Positions 37,889 to 49,661 of a stretch of DNA of 62,000 nucleotides are shown one piece after another. This DNA comes from Acanthaster planci (taxonomy: Eukaryota > Echinodermata > Asteroidea > Valvatida > Acanthasteridae). The notes under the pieces are model-generated. The model was given only the letters and a program-made list of their open reading frames with translations. It did no database searches and was not told where the DNA came from. The stretch covers positions 45,917 to 107,916 of the forward strand of contig NW_019091409.1 of assembly GCF_001949145.1 (NCBI RefSeq), given 5' to 3'. Both the position numbers and the translations under genes were made by a program. Positions within the stretch are counted from its first letter, which is position 1. Every line of letters begins with the position of its first letter.

Positions 37889-40800
37889 AAAAAAGATGGG
37901 AATGTGTGGTTCTAAAGTGTCAGATTTTCCTGTATGTAGAAAACGTTTAGGGCCTATGTACTTACGCGGGATGCAGCAAGACGGATGATAAGGCCTACCA
38001 ATACCTATACCAGTACAGTCAATGAAACTTCTTGCAAGGTTTGGCATGATGGAGAGGAATAGCACACCTCTCCATGAGGATGCATAGACTACACATGTAA
38101 CATGTGACGTCATTCTTGACCTGATTCAAAAAAGACAACCATCCATGAAAGAATAATTTGGTTTAGTATAAGGAGTGGGAAGGTGAGTTGATAGTTGTAG
38201 TTAATACGTTTTATTCTAGGCCTAGTAATGAATGGCCATCAATGTAACTCTTGACTTACACTGATGCACACTTGCGTTTATTCATCTTTTTATGTCGTTC
38301 TTCTTCAAACGTAGACAGCTTTACTTTATCACCACATGAAAATAGCTCATGCAGCATAAGCATATAGCTAGAGCCTGCATAGTCGGTGGCTATTTTGCCT
38401 ATGATAAACAAGCACAAGCACACCATACTGAAAAACGGGGAGCTCCGTTTATTATTCTGATCTTACCTCTGTGCAGAAGATCCTTCTCAAAATCTGATGA
38501 AGATTTTCGGAATACTGGTGGTTGACGTAAAACAATGAGTTTGCTTTTTGTATGAAGATACATGTAGTGCTGAATCTCTTTAGGCTGTAGGCTACAATGG
38601 CCTTTCCCTACTCCTCCAAAGCAACAGTCAAATAACTGTCAGCATGAACGCGGCAAAGGATAACAACTTGATAAAGACATGAAAAGCATGCGCGGCTATA
38701 TATAGTCACAGCCACCCAAGGTTGAGATGAATTGTTCCGTTTCAACACAATGACTTTTATAAATTCCTTCCTCATATTCAATGGTTCTATTTTCCCATGA
38801 CGTATGAGTATGAATTATTTGCAAGAGTATCCACAAGGTCATATGTAAATTGAAGGGTCTCGTACTCAGTCTATTTTGGGTTGTACCCACCAGCGGGTTT
38901 AACAGCAGGGCGGTGTTAATTTTGTAGATGTTTGTGTAGTTTTTTCTTAGTGTGTGGTTGTGTTTGTTAGTTGTTGCTTTATCGTTGATGTTGTAGTTTA
39001 GAGATGCTCCTTTTATGGAGTGATTGGTTTGTGTTTATTCTTATTTTGATTTTTTTCAGTTTTGTCTTGTCGGTTTCTTTATCCTTAATTAAAATCACAT
39101 GCATGTAAACATGTTCCTATTTAAGATCTTCAGGCTTTCCAAAGTATTTCTGGCTCGAAATGTACAGGGTAATATTTTAGGAAATGCAAAACTAAGTCTA
39201 TCTAGGGTACCTTATGGAACTACTGACAAATTATGAGGGGGGGGGAATTGGATAAATTACCGTGAAGACAATTTTTATCCCCCTCCCAAAAAATGTTAAC
39301 GAGGATTTATTGAATCATATTCTCATGTAGAGGACAGAGTGAAAGCTGCCAACCAGGGCCAATAGGATCCAGGATTTTTTTTCGGGGGGCGGTACATTTG
39401 TGTTCGTACATAGTGGAGAGTACTACATTATAGTTGTGGCCGTTGATAAAACCATTTAACCTCTGTTTTTGTCCCTATAGCTGTTCACGTAAAACAAGAC
39501 CTTTAACGGTTTATGATTTTAAGGCCCTTGCAACCTTTAGACGTACTCCACATCAGTGAGCAGGAAGGAGGTTTAACCATCCCTCCCCCCCATCCTTGCC
39601 CTCAAGTTTACTCTTACTACTCAATGCTGAAGAAGCTGAACAAATATTTTGAAATCAGTTTTTATTGTTCTTTTAATTGTGACCTCATATCAAATATTGG
39701 TGCTTTGAATTTGCAAAAGTTGAACACATTGCAATTGGAGAGATTCCACTGCAAAATGTTTGGCATTCGCCTGATGGATTAGTGTAGCAATACAGAAAAA
39801 GAACAGAATTGTTTGCGATGCTGGCGTCGTTCATAAAGGAAAAGGATCAGGGGGATTTTTATACCAAGAAACTAGGGAAGGACGCCGAACATTTTTGAAA
39901 AAAAATCTGTGGAAATTATCAATCTATCAAAAAGAAAGCAGGTCTAAAAAAATGTTTCATGAGAAAAGAAATCGACAGATTTGACCAAATCGACAAACGA
40001 TGCAAGCACCCATTGGTTGTACACGGAAAACTACGAACAACAAAACCAACACAGTTATAAAATCTGCTCAAATGTTTTTTACAACACGATGGTTTCAGGT
40101 AGGAATTACAAACAAGCCTGGAAGCAAAGTCCAGAGATCACGTGATTCAAGCATATATTAGGATCAAACATTTAATTGGAGAAATTAAACGTGCTGACAA
40201 ATTAATTGTTAACTCTTAATTATAGTTCTAATCTGGAACTATGGAAAAGATCGGGGTTATTGTCTGTAAGAAGTAAACCAATTAGTGGGAAAACAACTTA
40301 TCTATCTATTAGATGTTCTAGTGGCAAGCTTCATGGCTTCTGTTAAGCATGGATGATCACGATTGCCGTTGTGATACATCTGAAAATTACGACCCGAGGA
40401 CAACGAATAGTTTATGCCAACTGTGGTAAGCTTGACATTAAAAATCCCACAATGCATTCCTGATAGTGAATCTCTTCTCATAACAAAATGACTCCTGCAC
40501 GTAGCTACTTAAGCCGGCTACACTCCTTCTTTACATTATCCTTTCTCTGCAAAATTCATTCCGACTTGTAAGCATAATGGTCAATGGCTAAGTTTGGGCG
40601 GTTTGTTCTCGTATGTACACGAACAGATCGGTTTATTGTGCGTGATTCGACCGCTCGAATGCCGGGAACATACACCCGATCGTTGCTGGTGGTTAATGGC
40701 AAGCGACATGCAACACGGCGGCGTCCATGCACGAATCGAGAGTTAATGTTTGGATAGCTGGGCTAAATTCTTTTCTATCTAAACAGGAACATTCATTTCT

Positions 40801-41644
40801 TTGTCCCGGAAATAATTAATGTTAATGTTGCCAAACTTCCCCTTGTCTCTAGCTTTGTCAGCATCTCTCTACTTTTGCAGCTCATCTCACAAGTTTTTCC
40901 ATGTTTTCCTGTAAAACCCTGACGAGGAGGTGGTGTGTGATCCTGTTCCGAGAACAGTGTTCTTGGGTAGTGTTCCCGACGTTCAAGCGTGAGAACAAGA
41001 AACCTGTGTGAAGAACAGGCCGCCCGAACTGGACCTTTGCGTACACGCAGAACGCATGCAAGAACCCGCTTGTAATCACCTGTCTTTCTTTTGTCGATTG
41101 GGGGTGCACTTCAGCTTGGGCGGATACACTGTTTTCATTTTGACTCTAGCCGTTATTAGATCCGAAAAATTGTTGCTGAATAATTACTGCATGAAAAGAG
41201 AAACCAGAACATCATAAACATTGCGTATGCTTTTTCATTAAAATTAATTATTTTGTTGTAACATATTTGTTTTCATATTCCTGTTTACTATTTCTTTCAT
41301 TACTCTCAAAGAGAAGAGAGTTCTCTCTACTTCCTTCTTAACTAATGACTACATCAAAAAGGTAAACTGATTGATGTGGAATGGTTTGGGTTTCCCTACT
41401 ATAAACAAGTACCGTTTCCTTCACTCAAACAAGTGACAATTCCATACTAATTTGATGCACACGTATTGTGTCCAACCACAGAAAGATTTGATGTATCAAA
41501 CTTCTTTCATTTGTTGATATTGCTAAAATTACTAATTAGTGCCCAACGACATATGATGCCATTCTCTCATAATTGACCTTTCACACTGACTTGCGTCATC
41601 TTAGGAATTATGTATTTAATTTCTCAATTCGTATGTATTTTTAG
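37889..41644. other. Sequence upstream of the receptor kinase, no firm gene
   Basis: The 5' exons of the receptor kinase (signal peptide and start codon) should be here or further right, but none can be named with confidence. Short fragments near 39230-39400 (G-runs and GGATCCAGGATTTTTTTTCG) look like dispersed-repeat debris. Confidence 0.4.
38461..38595 (-). other. Possible coding exon, unassigned
   Basis: On the minus strand a GATTCAG acceptor is followed by an open 35-codon stretch (contains LRQPPVFRKSSSDFEKDLL) ending CACAGAG before GTAAGA. It does not join the 37884 exon in frame, so if real it needs an intermediate exon or belongs elsewhere. Confidence 0.2.
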
Positions 41645-41836
41645 ATAACCTATAAAACAAACGCAACTGTTCACAATGAGGCACAGGAGCTGGTGATCTG
41701 CATCAGGGCTTCTGGACAGAGAGGTAACTTGTCGATGAGGCAGGACATGTTACTTTCTCCTGCTAAATGGTTGATTTCTTATACATGTAACCAGTCAGAG
41801 AGCATGGAGTCGTTCTATGTCATTGCATTTTCATGA
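41645..41836 (+). other. Candidate terminal coding exon, paralogous to the one at 48092
   Basis: Follows a TTTTTAG acceptor and is open for 63 codons to TGA at 41834. Its first 25 codons align without gaps to those at 48092: both read x-x-YK-x-NAT-x-x-N-x-x-x-ELxICIRA. Many differences are at third codon positions (ACT/ACC, ATC/ATT), which suggests former or present protein-coding selection. A GT following CAGAGAG at about 41723 could be a donor instead, making this an internal exon. The protein family is not recognised and no partner exons are identified. Confidence 0.4.
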
Positions 41837-44185
41837 ATATCGTGACCAACTTTCATGTGATGAGAGCAGCTGTTGTTTTCCACGTAGCCTAATTATCATC
41901 TGCATTTTCATCTTGATGAGAAATTGGTTAGCAGTCTGAGATCTTCATGCGCAGTTTGCTTTATTTGTCCAAATGTTAATTACTGTTTCCAAATATGATT
42001 AAATCCAGTGTGAGACAACATTAATTGATAAATATTTTAATTGCTGTTAATTGCTATATCAGAGTCTATTGCTAATGTAATGAAAAACTGGAATTGTCTA
42101 CATGAAAACATACTTTATAATAGCACGTTAGCTTATTTGCTCTAAAATGCATCTATATCAAACGTTTCTGATCCTTGTCTTTGTAAATCAGATGCTCAGT
42201 AAGAGTAAAGAAACAATGCGGTGTTAAAGTTAAATTAATACTTTTTCGTCATAGGTCAAAATGAAAGTTTGTTGAAACAATAACATTCTACTTAATTAAA
42301 GTAATCTTTGTTACACTTCCATTTTATATTTTAGTGATAGGTGGCGGCAGTTGAAAGTATAGACATAATTTTTCAACATACAAAAAAATGTTACAGTTTA
42401 TGTATGACGCTTATTCTATTACAAGAGAAGTGCAGCCACTATAGTGCACAAAAATATTAACCTTAAAATCGGCTGAGTACCAAGTTCATTTCATTTTGCC
42501 AGGGCTTCGTGGGGACATGAAGGACGCCCTCTATAATCACTCAGTCTGCTACCTTTGAGGGCGACACCATTACAGACGAGACCTTATTCTTTGGGAGTAC
42601 TTGGGAATATTTTGTATCTGAATTCGGGCACGTCTTTATTTGGGGAAACAGGCCAAAGCAGTGCCAGGTAACAATAAGAAACAAGTTTTTGGTTAATCCT
42701 GTTTATGGAATACAAATACATTTAGAAAACTTGCTACGGTTTGAGATTCACCCTCCTTCCTTTAACAGCCGAAGTGCAGACATCCTTCAAAACCACTTTG
42801 TCATATCCATGTCGGACTTTGTGCCCCAAAATACTTTTGAAACTGTAGATCTAGAGAAATTAACATTATAAAATAGAAAGAAAAAATATTTTAAAGACTA
42901 GGTGAGTAGGCTTACCATCAGCGGGTGCATAGGTCACACTTCAAAGCACGCTGATCACTCAATGTGAATAGCCTTTGTATCAAAGCAGTTTACAAAAGTA
43001 CAGCCGCATTTATTTGTAGCTAGTGTAGTACGTCACGAGGCCTGGTCTTCCCTCAGTAATATTCATGTACAAATAAGAACACCACAATTACGCATGTAAT
43101 TACGAGTGATATAATCTGCAATGAAACCTATGCCTATGGGAATAGTAAGCCTTCGCACTAAAAAAGAAATCAAATTCGTGAATTTATTTAATCTAACTTT
43201 TGCTCTTTCCATCAATATTTGTTTCGCTTTGTTCATTTTTATATTAAATGATATTGCTAATGTCTATTCAATATGTGACTTATCAAGTTTTTGATGGACT
43301 GATTCTGGTTCTTTTATTACCTATAGGCCTACTTTAGCAATTAATTTTAATCACACAGGATGAGAATCAGTCCAGGCCCCTAACCTGCAAACATTTATTC
43401 AAGGCACTGATGTGATGTATGCGCTTCTCATACATGCTGGAAGGTTTCAACCCCAAAAAGTATTTGTGAGCACACAAACAAATTCAGAAATCAGAAATAT
43501 CACATATATCTTTTCACATTTTTGCAACATGACAACAATCACACGTCTTTTGTTTAGTGATTTTTTCGTCCTATTTTTAAAAACGTATGGAAACTAAGAC
43601 AGGTTAGAGCCTAGGCAGCAAATGACGAGGATCCAAAGATAACTGGGGGCAGGGGAATTACACGTATATGTAGACCATTTTGACCATTATCAAATGGGAA
43701 TGCACCTGTGGCGTCATTTCAGAACCACGATAGTAAACATTATTTTTATAGTATTAATTACATTGTAGGTATGAGATGTAAGGAGCAGTACAGCTGTGTA
43801 ATGCAAAACATCCCCAATAGTGAGCCATTACAAATGCCATTGTAAAGCACCTCATTGTGGGTTGTTAATTAAATGCCAATTAGCTTAGTTGAGCAATACC
43901 ATTTCAGGGAGTTCTTGAAAGATTCTGATGGAAGGTAATAGGCTTGCTGATTTTGCTGTTTGTTGTTCGTTTTGCTGACTTGTAATTTAATTTGTGAAAT
44001 GCATTTTGATTTTCTTCTCTCAAACAACCCATTGATAACATTATTTAAAGTTATCTCTGCTAATTGCGGTAAATGAAATTTTTTGCCGATTTTTTTGTAC
44101 CAACGAGAGCCTATGAGAACTGCGGTAAGTTTAACAATACAGAACACATTCTAATCAATCAACATGCGGCATGGAAAAAATATTA
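41837..44185. other. Intergenic sequence
   Basis: AT-rich and without supported features; open frames here are short and unremarkable. Confidence 0.45.
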
Positions 44186-45165
44186 ATAATAATAATTTTG
44201 TATAGCGCATCACACCAAGGTCCCGATGCGCTTTACAAGAAACAAAAATTAAGAGCAATTAATGGAACAAGTAAGTTTGAGAACTGCTTCAAATTCATAT
44301 TCGCTATTTAAAATTCGGATATGGTGAGGAAGAGAGTTCCAAAGCGATGGCGATGCATGCATGATGGAACGCTGTCCATAAGTCTTAGTGCGAGTGATCG
44401 GTGTATCGAGCAGTAATGTTGAGCTAGAACGGAGGGTGCGTCACGGCTGGTATACTTGAATAAGTTCAGGGAGGTATGCTGGTGCTGAGCCATGGATGCA
44501 TTTGTGAAAGAGGAGTAGAATTTTGAAAGCGATTCGCTCATTGACTGGTAGCCAGTGAAGAGTGCAAAGAATAGCAGTTATATGTTGCCTTGATGATTAA
44601 CGTGTAACAAGTCTGGCGGCGGAATTCTAAATGCGCTGAAGTTTCGAAGTTTGAGAATCAGGAATACGGTGTAATAGATTATTGCAGAAATCCAGGCCGT
44701 AAGAGATGAAAGTATGGACAAGCATTTCCGTCGTTTTTGGTCAAGGAATTTTCGAATTTTTCCTATCTTGTGAAGAGCTAAATAAAAAGAGCGACATATG
44801 TTATTGATTTGGTTTTGCATTCGAAGGTTTGACATTACAATGGTTCCAAGGTCACGAGCGCTAGTAACAGGTCTGGTGCAGAAGTCAGAGATGCATATAC
44901 TTTCAATTAAAGTATGTTTCTTAAACTGAGAGAATGATGTGGATGACTTCAGTTTTGTCGCTATTCAATTTGAACTTATTGGCCTTGGAACAAGAATGTA
45001 TGTGTGTGAGGCATGACTTCAATCGCTGAATGGCGTCAGAACGCTGTTGTTCTGTCATGGTGACGTACAGTTGAATATCATCAACTGGGGGAAGCACTAA
45101 CCTAAGCACTGCAAAAATAGGAAAACTATCAGAGTTGCTCATTGCTGACAGATCAGATTATGTCT
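44186..45165 (-). mobile_element. CR1/L2-like LINE fragment (reverse transcriptase C-terminal part)
   Basis: Read on the minus strand, consecutive frames give the RT catalytic region (VDDIQLYV, a decayed YADD box, then KLNSDKTEVIHI at 45140-44921), a middle part (MQNQINNICRS, LHKIGKIRKFLDQK) and the C-terminal hallmark LHWLPVNERIAFKILLLFHK followed by SLWNSLPHHIR near 44310. Frameshifts and at least one internal stop show it is dead. The 3' end is an (ATT)n tail (44186-44200) preceded by a GCGCTATACAAAATT word, as in CR1/L2-type elements. The 5' portion is missing. Confidence 0.85.
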
Positions 45166-46480
45166 AGTCTCTGACAGGATAGTGTATCGAGAGGATCTAA
45201 AGATGTAAAAGCCACCTCTGTTAATCTTTGAAGGGGAGTCACCATGCGACCAGGTGCCGTTAAGAACGCGAGACCCTCAGTGAACTCTGAAACACAGCAC
45301 AAGTACAGAAATGCGGTATAAAATCCAGGGCCAAAAATTTTATTGAAATGTACAAAAAAAGTTGATCGGAGGGAGAAAAGGATCCCGGCACACTGTGCAG
45401 AATGAAGAGAAATGAAATTATCAACAGGAAGACAAACATGACGTGTAAAACTCCATTTTGGTCATCAAACGGTTAAAGTTTGAATACCCGACGCGTCGGT
45501 TTATATTCGTAACAAAATACTTTTGAGATAGTCATCCGTTTCTACAAGACTAAGGTGTACATCAATAAATAAGTGCTCTGCGACACAGATAATTTTTAAA
45601 GTTGTTTTCGGGGTTTTCTAATTCCATGTCTAATGACACAAAATTTCTTTTTAATTTCAGTAGTCGGTATCAACAATGCAAGTTACTGGGCATGGTTTGA
45701 ATCTAGGCAACTATTACAGCCCAAAACATTAAGTATATACGTAGCATTGTGACTGGCATTTTGTTAAGTAGGAACATAGTATGGCGAAAGATTTGCGATT
45801 GAATCGTGCAGTTTAAAGATCGGTGTTTTTCTTCAAACAACAATCATTGTGAAATACCAATCTAATCGTTTGTAATAAACTAAAAAAATAGTTATATTGT
45901 TTAAACTTGACAGTCCAAAAACATATTTATGGATCTCATAATACCTGTAAGCTATTGATTTCATGGATAGATCGATGTTCTGATTAATAGGACCACCATT
46001 CAAGTTGACCATATCTCCCAACCCACCGAAAATCAGACAAGCACTCAACCTTACCCTCAAAATTGTGGCTGGTAAGTTGGTTTACATCATTACTTAAATT
46101 CTGAAAATTACAGTAATGCCTATTTACAAGATCAAAAAATTCGAGACAAGAAACAAAACCTCGGAATAAGGAACATTAAAGGAGAGACCTATTTCTACAG
46201 AATGTAGCAAAAACAACAAAATAAGAGCAAATACTTCAGACACACCAAACTGAAATAAAGCAATTTAATTGCCAAAATTCGCAAAATTTGCTAGACTAAC
46301 GACAGCTACCGTGTTAGCCATGCAAAGCAAAATCCATCACCCCGAATAAAATATGGAATTGAAAGGTTACACAGGCATGAATTCTGCATGGTTTAGAAAA
46401 GGTCTTTGTAGGTCTGACCCCTGAATCATCCAACTGTCAAAAGATTCTGGTGTTAGGTTTTGCTCTCTTACAACTCGTGA
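45166..46480. other. Intergenic sequence
   Basis: No coding region, RNA gene or clear repeat is seen. Confidence 0.45.
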
Positions 46481-46681
46481 TATGGTTGCTGGAGTCAAAC
46501 CTACCTGAACTATTTGCCATATCATTACAAAGATGTCTACTGCGCTGATGGTAAAATAATCGATCCTAAAGGTTGCTACGTCACAAAGGGAGGTAGGTCC
46601 AATAGTGACTGCAACCTTAGAATCCTTATCTGTGATGCAAATGGTCAAGCTACTCGACAGTATAATGGTACGACGTATTGA
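46481..46681 (+). other. Possible cysteine-rich coding exon, unassigned
   Basis: An open stretch of 66 codons between a TGA (46478) and a TGA (46679), containing DVYCADGKIIDPKGCYVTK and SDCNLRILICDANGQATR. Regular cysteines and balanced composition suggest an extracellular domain. A possible acceptor GGAG precedes 46495 and a possible donor G/GTACGA follows at about 46667; their phase does not fit the 48092 exon directly. No family is recognised. Confidence 0.28.
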
Positions 46682-46779
46682 CCGAACTGTACGCGGGGTT
46701 ACCTGTCAGAAACAACAGTCCTGACCCCCCCCCACCCATCAAACCACGCCCTAGCCTGCGATCCAGCTCGAGATGACAA

Positions 46780-46915
46780 CATTGACCGGGAAAGTGGGGG
46801 ACCTGGGGAGGGTCTGGCTATTGAGACGTAGCCCAACAATTTGGGCCAGAATTGTAGCTACGATCCTAAGAGATGTGATTTTGACTGACGGCCAGACCCA
46901 TCGATTGATGCGGCT
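46780..46915. repeat. Short inverted repeat, probable MITE fragment
   Basis: GGTCTGGC near 46811 is mirrored by GCCAGACC near 46890, and TAGCCCAACAATTTGGGCCA between them is itself partly self-complementary. Limits are uncertain. Confidence 0.35.
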
Positions 46916-48091
46916 TATTAGTTTGTTATGCAAAGGTTTCCAAAACAGCTGTCTTGGCTCTTTAGGTTAAAAAGCTAGTTCAACTGTATAGTTTTATCTC
47001 TACACAATTATTATTATTATGTCTATCACAGAAAAGAGAGTAATTTCTGGCACCGTCTGGATCAATGATAACTTGAAGGAGGTAAAAAATTACTTTCACA
47101 CATTTTACGTTACTGCAAGAAATAAAATTTAATTGATTTTTTTCCAAAGAAAATTTTAAACCACCGGAGGTAATGGGACTATTTCTAAACGACTGTATTT
47201 TGAGTCCAACCATACAGAGATTTAAAGGATCCAGGAAATGAATTTTTCTTAGAATCACTTTTTGTGTATCTCTGTACTCATCTTCCATGTATGAAGACTG
47301 GTTGAATCTTTTTTGAGTTACGTGAACTGAACGGTGCACTTTTTCAAACATTAAAAATTTACCGAGCATTTCTGGACAAGTGGGGGTGCTTTTGCTTTGA
47401 TGTAATCCAAGAAGACATGGTTCAGGTTGCATGTATTCATGTTAAAGTTATAACCCCGAATTTGCTATCTAGGAACATTTCTGTGAAAAGGATTTTACAG
47501 GATTGCCATATACTTACACAGCAATAAGAGTGAAAATAAAATCTGCCATAGCAGTGGTTAAAAGATCTAGAAATTTTCTGTGCACAAATCAGTGCAACAT
47601 TGAGATTCAGCGCCTTGGATGACATCATAGTTCTGCTCATGAATATGCAAATATGTATTAGCATAAAACCAATAAAGCATCAAAACATGGGTTAAAATTG
47701 CAAAAATGTTAATTGAAACCCAAAGATGCAATTTCAAGGATTTATAGTAAAATATATAAAAATATTTCTATTTCCTGGTTCCTTTAAACTTCGTTCGTTA
47801 GCTGATATCTGAAAGAAAAAGTTAAAGTCACTATTATTGACTGCCTTTATGGAATTTCCAGTGACACTTCATAGCAGGATGTCAATTAAGTATATAAAAC
47901 TGTGAAAACTAGCGGTTTTTATTTCATTTCTCTGGAACCCGAACGCTGATTTAATTTTTCTGACTTCTTTTCCAGAGCTAAAATTTTTAATACATTATTC
48001 CAATACATCTAGTTGACATATGAAAAGTCTTCATTTCAGATATAACCTGTTATGCTGTACAGTCTTAATGTGTGGTATTTTGTTCTTTCAG
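46916..48091. other. Intergenic or intronic sequence before the 48092 exon
   Basis: Nothing recognisable. It would be intronic if the exons at 46481 and 48092 belong to one gene, which is unproven. Confidence 0.35.
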
Positions 48092-48184
48092 ATGGACTAT
48101 AAAGGAAACGCAACCCTCCGTAATTCGAGAAACGAGCTGATGATCTGCATTAGGGCTTGGACGGAAGGAAAAAAGTACCGGTAG
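48092..48184 (+). other. Candidate terminal coding exon, paralogous to the one at 41645
   Basis: A good acceptor (TGTTCTTTCAG, ending 48091) is followed by 30 open codons and TAG (48182). The peptide begins MDYKGNATLRNSRNELMICI and ends RAWTEGKKYR. It aligns codon for codon over 25 codons with 41645-41719, sharing YK, NAT, N, EL and ICIRA. Frame must be phase 0 since the other two frames stop early. An N-glycosylation site (NAT) is conserved in both, suggesting an extracellular or lumenal position. Family unknown. Confidence 0.45.
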
Positions 48185-48957
48185 AACATGCCTACAACAA
48201 ACTGGACCCGTAAACAGGTGGAAACTGATTAATGAATCGGAAATCAGTTAGTTTTTCGGGAAGAATAGCCGGTCAGAATTAAATGTTACGGTCTTAACGT
48301 CAGGAGCTACAAGTCAAGAGAGATAATAAACTTTTACTATAAAGTTTAATACTAAAAATGACCAATTTGATAATTTAGCTACGCCAACCTTTTTGCCCAA
48401 CGTTTTATTACTGTGAAGAGTCCTTTAATTTCATTGAATTTATTCTGTTCAATTTATTCGAAAGTGGAGGCTTAAGAACTAAGAACGTTCACAGTTGTTA
48501 CTGATAGGCTAAATCATGTAGGATGAGCAAGAAACTTAATGATTATGCGTGGAGTTAGGTTTGCTGATCTAGCAGCAGGTTTCAATTTTGTTAATGCTTG
48601 TAACTACACTTTCAGAAGTTGTCAGATGTCGTGAATCCGTAATTTATTAATCTTGCTTTGGACAATTATCTAGTTCGACTGACAAAATATATGCAGATAT
48701 TTCTGAAGACAAAAGTATTATCTCCTGATTGCTGAACGACTTAGGACAGGATTCGGTGACAAGATATATCTTGCCATGGTAAAGCGAGCTAGATTATCAA
48801 AACGTTCCAACTCTTACTGACACGTTGATCCCCATCAGCATAGTTTTCTGGGATGCACATGTGTACGCACAAAGCCTCGACTGCACATTAAAATAAAAAT
48901 ACTTCCTCTCAATATTGCAAGCACACAAAACCTGCTTTAGTATCACATTGATGATCG

Positions 48958-49661
48958 CATTGGGTCGCAAGGATAAAAACTAGCAAATGCTATGAAGTTC
49001 AAGCAAAAGCATTTACTGAGAACTCAATCCATTAAGAATAAGAATAAAATGTTCCTCTTACTGTTCAGAATCTGCTTGTACCAATAGTAGCAAATGCTTT
49101 GCTTGTGGCTGACTTCACAGCCGAACGGTTTTGCACAATAGGGCTTCAATTGTCTGCACGTACAGACACACACAGTGCAGCACGGTGCTGTATCTTGAGA
49201 CCTCAGCATGGCAGATAAGCACGATGGCAGTAATTTTGATCGCAAAAACCATGATGAAGAAAATTGCTCTGCCACTCTCAAATCGGTACAACTGCCTGCA
49301 TCTGGTTTCTTGAGATTCCCTCCTAAAAGCATACAGCTTTTCCTTTCGAATGACATTCACGAACGCTGCCATTTTGAACATTAGTCAATGCTCCTCGTTT
49401 TCAAGCTTGCCCAGACCCAGTCTTGAAAAATGCTAAGTAAATGCTCCAATTCTGTAGAACTTACTCATTTTTATTCACACAAAATGAAGCAACTGCTTAT
49501 TGTCAAGCACAAGCTTAAAGAGAAAAAAGTAAATACTTTTGCTTTTAAGCAATTGCACTAAAGTTAAAGTATTTGCTTCATTATTATTCATACAAGCACA
49601 AGTAAATGCTTCAAAAATGGTAGTAAATGCAAGTGCTACTTTTTATTCATACGACCCATTG
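48958..49661. mobile_element. Non-autonomous DNA transposon with terminal inverted repeats
   Basis: The left end CATTGGGTCGCAAGGATAAA (48958) and the right end, whose reverse complement reads CAATGGGTCGTATGAATAAA (from 49661), are inverted repeats continuing into AAAA.TAGCA..TGC. Both ends are followed by subterminal AAGTAAATGC-type words in several copies (near 48995, 49435, 49600, 49620). A degenerate minus-strand ORF at 49115-49381 begins MFKMAAF; no transposase domain is recognised. The superfamily is unclear; the target-site duplication is not obvious. Confidence 0.72.

Noticed and set aside
49115-49381. Membrane protein or transposase ORF
   Set aside because: It lies within the TIR element, overlaps another open frame and shows no transposase motif; not reported as a gene.
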